From an uncultured Leptolyngbya sp. (lineage in GTDB: Bacteria > Cyanobacteriota > Cyanobacteriia > Phormidesmidales > Phormidesmidaceae), in assembly GCA_937899365.1 (NCBI GenBank), contig CALBPH010000638.1:1-5055 (forward strand): DNA of 5,055 nucleotides, read 5' to 3'. A program made the translations under genes and the position numbers. The notes under the pieces were generated by a model. It had not been told where the DNA came from, did not search any database, and worked only from the letters and a program-made list of their open reading frames with translations. Shown piece after piece: positions 1 through 4,779 of the stretch. How positions within the stretch are numbered: position 1 is the stretch's first letter; every line of letters starts with the position of its first letter.

Positions 1-1313
1 AGGTTACGGCCTTCGTTACGAGCTTGAACACAAGCTTCAAGTGCAACACGGTTAGCCGTTGCACCAGGTGCGTTACCCCAAGGGTGACCCAGAGTACCAC
101 CACCAAACTGAAGCACGGAATCATCGCCAAAGATCTCAACCAGTGCAGGCATGTGCCATACGTGGATACCACCCGAAGCAACAGCCATGACACCAGCCAT
201 GGATGCCCAGTCTTGGGTGAAGTAGATACCGCGAGACTTATCTTGCTCGACGTAGTTCTCACGTAGCAGGTCTACAAAGCCAAGGGTACCGGCACGGTCA
301 CCTTCGAGCTTACCGACAACAGTACCGGTGTGAATGTGGTCACCACCGGACATCCGCAAGCACTTCGCCAATACACGGAAGTGAATACCGTGGTTCTTCT
401 GACGGTCAATTACCGCGTGCATCGCACGGTGAATGTGTAGCAGAACGCCGTTATCGCGACACCAGTGAGAAAGTGTGGTGTTAGCGGTGAAACCTGCTGT
501 TAGGAAGTCGTGCATGATGATGGGCTGGTCGAGTTCTTTAGCGTACTCGGCCCGCTTGATCATCTCTTCGCAAGTGGAAGCAGTCACGTTTAGGTAGTGA
601 CCCTTAATCTCGCCAGTTTCTGCCTGTGCTTTGCTGATGGCATCTGCAACAAACAAGAAACGATCGCGCCAGCGCTGGAAAGGCTGGGAGTTGATGTTCT
701 CGTCATCCTTAGTGAAGTCCAGACCACCCCGTAGGCACTCATAAACCGCACGACCGTAGTTCTTAGCAGACAGACCGAGCTTAGGCTTAATGGTGCACCC
801 TAGCAGGGGACGGCCATACTTATTAATTCTGTCGCGCTCAACCTGAATACCGTGGGGAGGGCCTTGGAATGTCTTGAGGTAGGCAACCGGGATGCGAAGG
901 TCTTCTAGACGTAGGGCACGTAGAGCCTTGAAACCGAATACGTTACCAACCAGAGACGTCAGCAGGTTGGTTACAGAACCCTCTTCAAATAGATCAAGGG
1001 GATAAGCAACGTAGCAGATGTATTGATTATCTTCGCCGGGAACAGGCTCAATGTCATAGCAACGGCCTTTGTACCGATCCATATCGGTCAAAAGGTCGGT
1101 CCATACAGTGGTCCATGTACCAGTAGAAGACTCTGCTGCAACGGCTGCTGCGCACTCTTCTGGAGGAACTCCAGGCTGAGGCGTCATCCGGAAAGCCGCC
1201 AAGATATCTGTATCTTTGGGCGTATAGTCCGGCGTGTAATAAGTCAGCTTGTAATCTTGTACGCCAGCTTTGTAACCAGCCTTCGACTGCGTCGACGTCT
1301 GAGAGTAAGACAT
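1..1313 (-). CDS. rbcL: RuBisCO large subunit, form IB (3' end beyond window)
   Basis: Large chain of ribulose-1,5-bisphosphate carboxylase/oxygenase, the CO2-fixing enzyme of the Calvin cycle, which in cyanobacteria sits in carboxysomes as an L8S8 complex. I translated the minus strand by hand: 437 residues are present and about 39 C-terminal residues are missing at the left edge. Visible active-site signatures are the N-terminal ESSTGTWTTVWTD segment (61-73), KPKLGLS with Lys176, GGLDFTKDDE with the carbamylated Lys202 and metal ligands Asp204 and Glu205, HIHRAMH with His295, loop 6 GTVVGKLEGD with Lys335, and SGGIHVWHMP (380-389). Numbering is one higher than in spinach, and all key residues are intact. 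The ATG start fits the family N-terminus MSYSQT and has AGGA 8 nt upstream. In other cyanobacteria rbcX and/or rbcS usually follow, which would lie outside the window. Ala373 replaces the usual Pro in the SMPGV stretch. Identification is certain. Confidence 0.98.
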   Translation of the reverse strand, partial: MSYSQTSTQSKAGYKAGVQDYKLTYYTPDYTPKDTDILAAFRMTPQPGVPPEECAAAVAAESSTGTWTTVWTDLLTDMDRYKGRCYDIEPVPGEDNQYICYVAYPLDLFEEGSVTNLLTSLVGNVFGFKALRALRLEDLRIPVAYLKTFQGPPHGIQVERDRINKYGRPLLGCTIKPKLGLSAKNYGRAVYECLRGGLDFTKDDENINSQPFQRWRDRFLFVADAISKAQAETGEIKGHYLNVTASTCEEMIKRAEYAKELDQPIIMHDFLTAGFTANTTLSHWCRDNGVLLHIHRAMHAVIDRQKNHGIHFRVLAKCLRMSGGDHIHTGTVVGKLEGDRAGTLGFVDLLRENYVEQDKSRGIYFTQDWASMAGVMAVASGGIHVWHMPALVEIFGDDSVLQFGGGTLGHPWGNAPGATANRVALEACVQARNEGRN

Positions 1314-1321
1314 ATCTCCCT

Positions 1322-1325
1322 TCCT
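1322..1325 (-). promoter_or_regulatory. rbcL ribosome binding site
   Basis: On the minus strand AGGA lies 8 nt upstream of the rbcL ATG, followed by GGGAG within a purine-rich run (AGGAAGGGAGAT). The spacing is optimal for Shine-Dalgarno pairing and supports the chosen start at 1313. Confidence 0.8.
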
Positions 1326-1477
1326 GTGAATCAAACTAGATGGCTTAGAACTGTCGCAATACCTAGGAAGGAAAGGCCAACGAATGCCTGATAGCTTCCC
1401 AAGGCGGCTAAGTTCAAAAAATGGTATCGAGCAGCAAAAACTGCCAGACAGCCAAATTGACTGTTCTCCTTATTTCC

Positions 1478-1498
1478 TAGGCAGTTAGCTACTGCCTA
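1478..1498. repeat. Perfect 8-bp hairpin in rbcL leader
   Basis: TAGGCAGT (1478-1485) and ACTGCCTA (1491-1498) form a perfect 8-bp stem around the 5-nt loop TAGCT. On the rbcL-sense strand it is followed by GGAAATAAGGAG and no U-tract, so it is not a classical terminator. It may be a leader RNA structure affecting stability or translation, or a protein binding site. Confidence 0.55.
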
Positions 1499-1513
1499 AT
1501 GCTTTAAGAATAC

Positions 1514-1529
1514 TATCAGCGATCTGATA
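1514..1529. repeat. Small inverted repeat in rbcL leader
   Basis: TATCAG and CTGATA (6-bp perfect stem) flank the 4-nt loop CGAT. It lies within the presumptive transcribed rbcL leader, just downstream of the candidate start site. On its own a 6-bp stem is weak evidence; it is listed because two longer dyads lie on either side. Confidence 0.4.
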
Positions 1530-1548
1530 AGTTGAATTTTGGAAGTTC

Positions 1549-1577
1549 TGTATAGATTCATAACTTTTGTTTATGAA
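1549..1577 (-). promoter_or_regulatory. rbcL: Candidate rbcL promoter overlapping a dyad
   Basis: On the minus strand TTCATA (1577-1572, 4 of 6 to TTGACA) is followed after exactly 17 nt by TATACA (1554-1549, 4 of 6 to TATAAT). Transcription would start near 1541, giving a leader of about 228 nt. Both hexamers are imperfect; the main support is the spacing and the coincidence with an 11-bp perfect inverted repeat that would act as an operator. Other promoters further upstream are possible. Confidence 0.35.
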
Positions 1578-1581
1578 TCTA
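1553..1581. repeat. Perfect 11-bp inverted repeat, 7-nt spacer, in rbcL upstream region
   Basis: TAGATTCATAA (1553-1563) and its exact reverse complement TTATGAATCTA (1571-1581) are separated by CTTTTGT. Dyads of this size and AT-rich nature are typical of binding sites for dimeric regulators. LysR-type regulators such as RbcR and CmpR are known to control cyanobacterial carbon-fixation genes, and an ATAA-N7-TTAT core would be compatible with that class, but no regulator is identified here. As RNA it would also form an AU-rich hairpin. Confidence 0.7.
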
Positions 1582-1772
1582 CGTGGAATACCATTAAGTT
1601 TTCGAAATATGAGCCTGCTTATACAGCACGTAGGGCTTTGCTGATTATGCAGAGTTAGACAAGCACCTTTATGTCAAAATTACTATCCCATAGGGGTTGA
1701 GAAAGTCTTTTCTCTTTTAATAGAGTTTTTAGATTTACTAATGAATGGCAGGCTAACTGGGGTTGCTTTAGA

Positions 1773-1801
1773 TTGACACAGGTGCGTGGGCACGCTATCA
1801 A
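1773..1801 (+). promoter_or_regulatory. Sigma70-type promoter for the propeller gene
   Basis: A perfect -35 box TTGACA (1773-1778) is followed after exactly 17 nt by TATCAA (1796-1801, 4 of 6 to TATAAT). Transcription would start near 1808, about 48 nt before the ATG at 1856 or 78 nt before the GTG at 1886. The spacer contains the inverted repeat GCGTG-GG-CACGC (1784-1795), a possible operator. Confidence 0.55.
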
Positions 1802-1855
1802 AAGCATCAAGCTACCTGTTGGCCTTCGCTACAGGAAAAATAGACTCGTGGATTT

Positions 1856-2941
1856 ATGACTCGTAGACTCTCTGGAGACGTCACTGTGATTTTTGCTAAG
1901 CAATTAATTCGACTGGCCGTAGGCGTAACACTTTTGGGAGGTGCAGCCTCTTTACCAGTTGGTGCTCAAGAATCAAACAGTAACCCTCTATATACAGATC
2001 CACCGCCACGGGTTACGCCTCTACCGTCGGAGCGCCCTTACCAGCGCAGTCCACTAGCCACCGACTTTCAGGTGGGGGCCCTGCAGTCAGACTATACCGG
2101 TAGTCTTTGGGTCGGGTCCCACCAGGGGTTAGCCCGCATTAATCCAGCCACCGGTGTCATCCAGTCTCGGGTAAATGTTCCTAACCGATTTATTGACGCC
2201 ATGGCTCAGGATCGGGTGGGCCGCATTTGGCTAGGCACTTATAACGGTCTGGTTAGGGTAGACCCTCGCATCAATCAGATTACGGCACAAAATTTTCGAC
2301 TGCCCTCCAATCGAGTGTTAGATATGGCAGTGGATGGTCGGGGGTTCTTGTGGGTAGGAACCGATCAGGGGTTGGCTATGGTGAGTCCTGATCGGGGTCT
2401 TTTAATGACCACATTGCAGGAGTTACCAGGCACCAGTGCTAATGCCTTAACGGTGGATAAAACTGGGCAGCTATGGGTGGGGACCCTAACGGGATTAGTT
2501 CGGGTAGATACGGCGACGGCGTTTGTCTTAAATCGAGTGTCGAATATACCGGGGCGCTCGGTGCAGACCATAGCGACCGGTCCCCAAGGACAGATATGGG
2601 TGGGTACGGCCCAAGGGTTGTTTGTATTTGAAGCAGATACGGGGACATTGCTCCGTTCTGTGACCGAAATGCGCGGTAAAAGTGTGACTGATATTGCCTT
2701 TGCGCAGACCCAAAGTCTGTGGGTGGGAACTGAAAACGGACTGTTTAAGCTCAATCCTTACAATGGTGCCATTGTCAGTCGTGTGCCTAATTTGCCGTCG
2801 GACCATGTGCTCTCTTTGGCCACTGATGTTAGCGATAAGCTGTGGGTGGGAACAACGGAAGGTTTGGCCTGGATGAGCCTGACAACGGGACGAGCCAACA
2901 CCCATGAAGCATTTGTCAGCCCGAGAGGATTAGCGCAATAG
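1856..2941 (+). CDS. Secreted seven-bladed beta-propeller protein (Reg_prop/WVGT repeats)
   Basis: This is a 361-residue protein from the ATG, or 351 from a GTG at 1886 that has the better ribosome binding site. The N-terminus is a Sec signal peptide: basic residues K15 and R19, hydrophobic core 20-33, and likely cleavage after A37 (PVGA|QE). There is no lipobox cysteine, so a soluble periplasmic or exported protein is expected. A proline-rich linker (49-66) leads into seven repeats of the form (L/I)W(V/L)G(T/S)xxGL, with tryptophans at 85, 125, 166, 207, 248, 289 and 330, a spacing of 40 and then five times 41 residues. This matches the two-component-regulator propeller (Reg_prop) family, usually the periplasmic sensor part of hybrid histidine kinases. 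Here no transmembrane or kinase domain follows, and the protein ends 31 residues after the last tryptophan. It may bind a ligand or partner protein; the function is unknown. Its own promoter lies at 1773-1801, and panB starts 148 bp downstream. Confidence 0.9.
   Translation: MTRRLSGDVTVIFAKQLIRLAVGVTLLGGAASLPVGAQESNSNPLYTDPPPRVTPLPSERPYQRSPLATDFQVGALQSDYTGSLWVGSHQGLARINPATGVIQSRVNVPNRFIDAMAQDRVGRIWLGTYNGLVRVDPRINQITAQNFRLPSNRVLDMAVDGRGFLWVGTDQGLAMVSPDRGLLMTTLQELPGTSANALTVDKTGQLWVGTLTGLVRVDTATAFVLNRVSNIPGRSVQTIATGPQGQIWVGTAQGLFVFEADTGTLLRSVTEMRGKSVTDIAFAQTQSLWVGTENGLFKLNPYNGAIVSRVPNLPSDHVLSLATDVSDKLWVGTTEGLAWMSLTTGRANTHEAFVSPRGLAQ
1874..1877 (+). promoter_or_regulatory. Shine-Dalgarno site favouring a GTG start at 1886
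   Basis: GGAG lies 8 nt upstream of an in-frame GTG (1886-1888, codon 11 of the longer reading). The ATG at 1856 has no close Shine-Dalgarno sequence; the nearest purine-rich run (AGGAAAAA) is about 17 nt or more away. A GTG start would give a compact signal peptide beginning (M)IFAKQLIRLAVG. Confidence 0.5.
2102..2893 (+). repeat. Seven coding repeats of ~123 bp (propeller blades)
   Basis: Seven in-frame copies of a ~41-codon unit, each with a core of TGGGTxGGxAC-type sequence encoding WVGT or a variant, run from residue 83 to about 346 of the propeller protein. The copies differ widely at DNA level outside the core, so this is old protein-level duplication and not a recent tandem expansion. 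Seven units are what a closed seven-bladed propeller needs. Confidence 0.85.
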
Positions 2942-3089
2942 AGAGCCATTGACCGTTGATACATCGTAGAGGCGTTCCATGGAAGGTTTCCACACGAATT
3001 GTCCCCTCAAAATGGATGAGTTGTGGCCTAATTGTAAGAGAGGTGGTTGAGCTAACCGCTGGTGAAAAGTGACTACGGTGTAATCAGCT

Positions 3090-3860
3090 ATGACCGTTAC
3101 GATTTCTCAGGTAATCCGTTGGAAACAGGAGAGGCGGGCGATTGCAGCGCTCACGGCCTGGGATTATCTTTCGGCACAGCTTGTGGATACGGCTGGTGTG
3201 GATATTGTCTTAGTGGGTGACTCGTTGGCTATGCCCGTGCTGGGGTACGACACGACTATACCCCTGACGTTAGATGAGATTATGCATCATGCTAAAGCCG
3301 TTCGTCGTGGCATATCTGAGGCGTTAATGGTGGTGGATTTACCATTTTTGAGCTATCAGGTAAGTCCGGAACAGGCCCTGGCCAATGCGGGGAAAGTCAT
3401 GAAAGAAACGGGAGCCCAGGCGGTGAAATTGGAGGGTGGGCAACCAGCGATGGTGGCATCGGTGGCGCGGCTCACCCAAATAGGCATTCCGGTGATGGGG
3501 CATGTGGGGTTGACTCCCCAGTCAGTGCACCAGTTTGGGGGGTTTCGTAAGCAAGGAAAAACATCCGAGGAAGCGGAGCGAATTTTACAGGAGGCTCAAT
3601 CGTTGGAGCGGGCAGGGGCGTTTGCGATTGTTTTAGAGCATATCCCAACTGATGTGGCGAAAACCATCACCCAAGCCGTGGATATTCCCACCATCGGCAT
3701 TGGCGCTGGCCCCCACTGTGACGGTCAGGTGCTGGTTACGTCAGATCTGTGGGGGCTTTCGACCTGGCAACCGCCCTTTGCTAAACCCCTAGTGGATTTG
3801 CGATCGCAAGCCATTCAAGCCGCCCAGCAATTTTGTAGCCAAATCCGTCAAACCGACTGA
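3090..3860 (+). CDS. panB: 3-methyl-2-oxobutanoate hydroxymethyltransferase (ketopantoate hydroxymethyltransferase)
   Basis: PanB (EC 2.1.2.11) transfers a hydroxymethyl group from 5,10-methylene-tetrahydrofolate to 2-oxoisovalerate, giving ketopantoate. This is the first committed step of pantothenate and coenzyme A synthesis, in the cytosol. The 256-residue protein is close to the usual 260-280 and has the family's TIM-barrel signatures in order: LTAWDYLSAQLVD (21-33), VGDSL with metal ligand Asp44 (42-46), VVDLPF with Asp83, AVKLEGG with Lys113 and Glu115, GHVGLTPQ (137-144), VLEHIP with catalytic Glu183, and GIGAG...CDGQVLV (203-216). The C-terminus ends in PFAK plus a helix, as in homologues. 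The ATG at 3090 is the first possible start, since an in-frame TAA lies 9 nt before it; no clear Shine-Dalgarno site or promoter is visible in the 148-bp gap upstream. A HIP1 octamer lies near its 3' end. The gene looks intact. Confidence 0.97.
   Translation: MTVTISQVIRWKQERRAIAALTAWDYLSAQLVDTAGVDIVLVGDSLAMPVLGYDTTIPLTLDEIMHHAKAVRRGISEALMVVDLPFLSYQVSPEQALANAGKVMKETGAQAVKLEGGQPAMVASVARLTQIGIPVMGHVGLTPQSVHQFGGFRKQGKTSEEAERILQEAQSLERAGAFAIVLEHIPTDVAKTITQAVDIPTIGIGAGPHCDGQVLVTSDLWGLSTWQPPFAKPLVDLRSQAIQAAQQFCSQIRQTD
3800..3807. repeat. HIP1 octamer (GCGATCGC)
   Basis: A perfect copy of the highly iterated palindrome HIP1, within the panB coding region and flanked by TT and AA. HIP1 is abundant in many cyanobacterial genomes and supports the taxonomic assignment. 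Confidence 0.85.
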
Positions 3861-4051
3861 GCAAGGCCAATTGAGGCTAAGCTGGCTATGGGTTAGCGGA
3901 ACCTGGATAACAATTGTCCAGTCGATTGGCTGAGTGTGCAAAGTATAGTTTGCTCAGTGTGCAAAGTACTTTGCGCACTTAAACTTCTATTCGCCTCCAG
4001 ACCGCCGGTACCTGCTGCGAAATTCTTATAAGTAACGTCTAAACCGACTGA
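3846..4051 (+). repeat. Short direct repeat: panB 3' end and just upstream of the ExoD-family gene
   Basis: The last bases of panB (CGTCAAACCGACTGA, 3846-3860) recur with one inserted T at 4036-4051 (CGTCTAAACCGACTGA), 3 nt before the next start codon. The exact core is 11 bp. It may be the trace of a small duplication or be chance. Confidence 0.35.
3929..3979. promoter_or_regulatory. Clustered motif repeats and 24-bp dyad, putative operator
   Basis: AGTGTGCAAAGTA occurs exactly at 3933-3945 and 3956-3968, and the 17-bp blocks starting at 3929 and 3952 differ at one base (23-bp offset, about two helical turns). A third copy, inverted and with one mismatch, overlaps the second, so 3956-3979 is a 24-bp dyad centred on AAAGTACTTT whose arms differ at one symmetric position. 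The sequence TATAGT (3944-3949), a possible -10 element, sits between the copies, but no good -35 matches it. The arrangement resembles operators for dimeric repressors; as RNA the dyad could form a stem (one G-U pair) around GUAC. It lies 76 bp upstream of the ExoD-family gene and 68 bp after panB. Read as a terminator it lacks a U-tract. Confidence 0.5.
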
Positions 4052-4054
4052 TTT

Positions 4055-4729
4055 ATGGCTAAGCTATCCGCTGAACTTCAGCGCTATTTTTTAGATGCTC
4101 CATCCCTGACACCCACGCCCCACGAAACCGCCGCCGCTAACGTTTCAACACCGGGTAGCGATGTCACCTTAAAAGAGCTGCTCACCCTGGGTGGGGAACG
4201 CACCTTTGGTTTTTTGTTTGTCTTATTGTCACTGCCGTCGGCGCTACCGGTACCGGTATCGGGTTATTCTATTCCGTTAGGCATTGTGATGTTATTGCTC
4301 GCGGTGCAGCTGATTATTGGACGGGCCCAGCCTTGGTTGCCGGAAAGCTGGCTGGATAAGGGATTTGCACGGACGAAGGTAGCCGGGTTTATTACGAAGG
4401 GGCTGCCTTGGCTGCAAAAGATTGAAGCGGTCTCACGGCCAAGACTATCAATTATTTGTACAAGCCCGGTGGGTCGGTTGGTTTTGGGAGTTGCGATCGC
4501 ACTCATGTCCACTTGCATGATGATTCCAATTCCCGGCACCAACACCCTGCCCGCCATTGGCATCTTCGTCATTGGCTTTGGCCTGTTAGATGATGACGGT
4601 GCCATTAGCCTAGCCGGACTCACCCTTTGCACCCTGGCCGTTGGCCTAGTTGCATCAGTCGTCATCCTCGGTGCTGAAGTCGTCGACCAAGGCAAAGACT
4701 GGGTAAAAAGTTTAATTTTAGGTCGTTAG
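4055..4729 (+). CDS. ExoD-family exopolysaccharide-synthesis membrane protein
   Basis: A 224-residue inner-membrane protein of the ExoD family, named after the Sinorhizobium meliloti gene whose loss affects exopolysaccharide, alkaline tolerance and nodule invasion; its biochemical role is not established. Residues 1-36 are a soluble, Thr/Pro/Ala-rich tail. The family core begins with TLKELLTLGGERTFGFLFVLLSLP (38-61), then PVPVSGYSIPLG (65-76), a hydrophobic segment ending in AVQLIIGRAQPWLP (83-96), and RPRL (128-131). A second hydrophobic half has IPIPGTNTLPAIGI (157-170) and DDDG (179-182). Likely membrane segments are about 50-62, 72-89, 140-157, 162-177 and 184-206. The P-x-P...G...P...G pattern recurs in both halves, suggesting an internal duplication. 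The ATG at 4055 is the first start after an in-frame TGA at 4049. A HIP1 octamer lies inside the gene. The upstream motif cluster may control it. Confidence 0.88.
   Translation: MAKLSAELQRYFLDAPSLTPTPHETAAANVSTPGSDVTLKELLTLGGERTFGFLFVLLSLPSALPVPVSGYSIPLGIVMLLLAVQLIIGRAQPWLPESWLDKGFARTKVAGFITKGLPWLQKIEAVSRPRLSIICTSPVGRLVLGVAIALMSTCMMIPIPGTNTLPAIGIFVIGFGLLDDDGAISLAGLTLCTLAVGLVASVVILGAEVVDQGKDWVKSLILGR
4493..4500. repeat. HIP1 octamer (GCGATCGC)
   Basis: A second perfect HIP1 palindrome, here inside the ExoD-family gene, where it encodes part of the VAIAL segment. Like the copy in panB it is preceded by TT. Confidence 0.85.
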
Positions 4730-4758
4730 ATTATTCCATTCATGGCGGCTGCCCTGCA

Positions 4759-4779
4759 CCAGAGCTACATCAGCTCTGG
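4759..4779. terminator. Hairpin between convergent genes, possible bidirectional terminator
   Basis: CCAGAGCT (4759-4766) and AGCTCTGG (4772-4779) form a perfect 8-bp stem with loop ACATC. It spans the stop codon of the minus-strand gene (4765-4767) and lies 29 bp after the ExoD-family stop. The position suits transcription termination from both sides, but neither strand has a following T-tract, so a classical intrinsic terminator is not shown. Confidence 0.45.

Larger units (their letters stand above)
1314..1855. other. Divergent control region between rbcL and the propeller gene
   Basis: This 542-bp stretch holds no convincing protein gene. It is visibly AT-richer than the flanking genes, especially 1500-1740. 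Its left part (1314 to about 1541) is probably the untranslated leader of rbcL, read on the minus strand, with inverted repeats at 1478-1498, 1514-1529 and 1553-1581. Its right part (about 1773-1855) carries the promoter and 5' leader of the plus-strand propeller gene. Between about 1582 and 1772 I see no feature strong enough to name. The long leader agrees with the known habit of cyanobacterial rbcL genes of having distant transcription starts and CO2/light control, but no start site can be proven here. Confidence 0.7.

Noticed and set aside
24..266. Open frame of 80 codons on the plus strand
   Set aside because: It lies wholly inside rbcL on the opposite strand, and its Thr/Cys/His-rich product has no recognisable family pattern.
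1023..1391. Open frame of 122 codons on the plus strand across the rbcL start
   Set aside because: Most of it is antisense to the rbcL N-terminal coding region, with Arg/Cys-rich low-plausibility sequence and no ribosome binding site.
1672..1677. Perfect TTGACA on the minus strand upstream of rbcL
   Set aside because: No -10 element occurs at 16-19 nt; the nearest candidate CATAAT is 22 nt away.
1699..1718. GAGAAA-GTCT-TTTCTC followed by TTTT, resembling a plus-strand terminator
   Set aside because: The stem is only 6 bp and AU-rich, and no plus-strand transcript upstream is known that would need ending here.
2365..2964. Several overlapping minus-strand open frames and one plus-strand alternative frame under the propeller gene
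   Set aside because: They are by-products of the repeated WVGT codons: the same PTH/PPI-type peptides recur where the blades lie. The propeller frame has a signal peptide and regular repeats, so it is the real gene.
2975..2992. TTCCATGGAA palindrome and overlapping TGGAA-GGT-TTCCA hairpin between the propeller gene and panB
   Set aside because: Short stems with a 3-nt loop, no T-tract and no promoter alignment; too weak to call a terminator or operator.
3905..3915. GGATAACAATT, identical to half of the E. coli lac operator
   Set aside because: Only one half-site is present, no LacI-type gene or sugar operon is nearby, and an 11-bp AT-rich match can easily arise by chance.
4264..4695. Minus-strand open frame of 143 codons opposite the ExoD-family gene
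   Set aside because: Ser/Pro/Thr/Arg-rich shadow of a clearly recognisable membrane protein on the plus strand.
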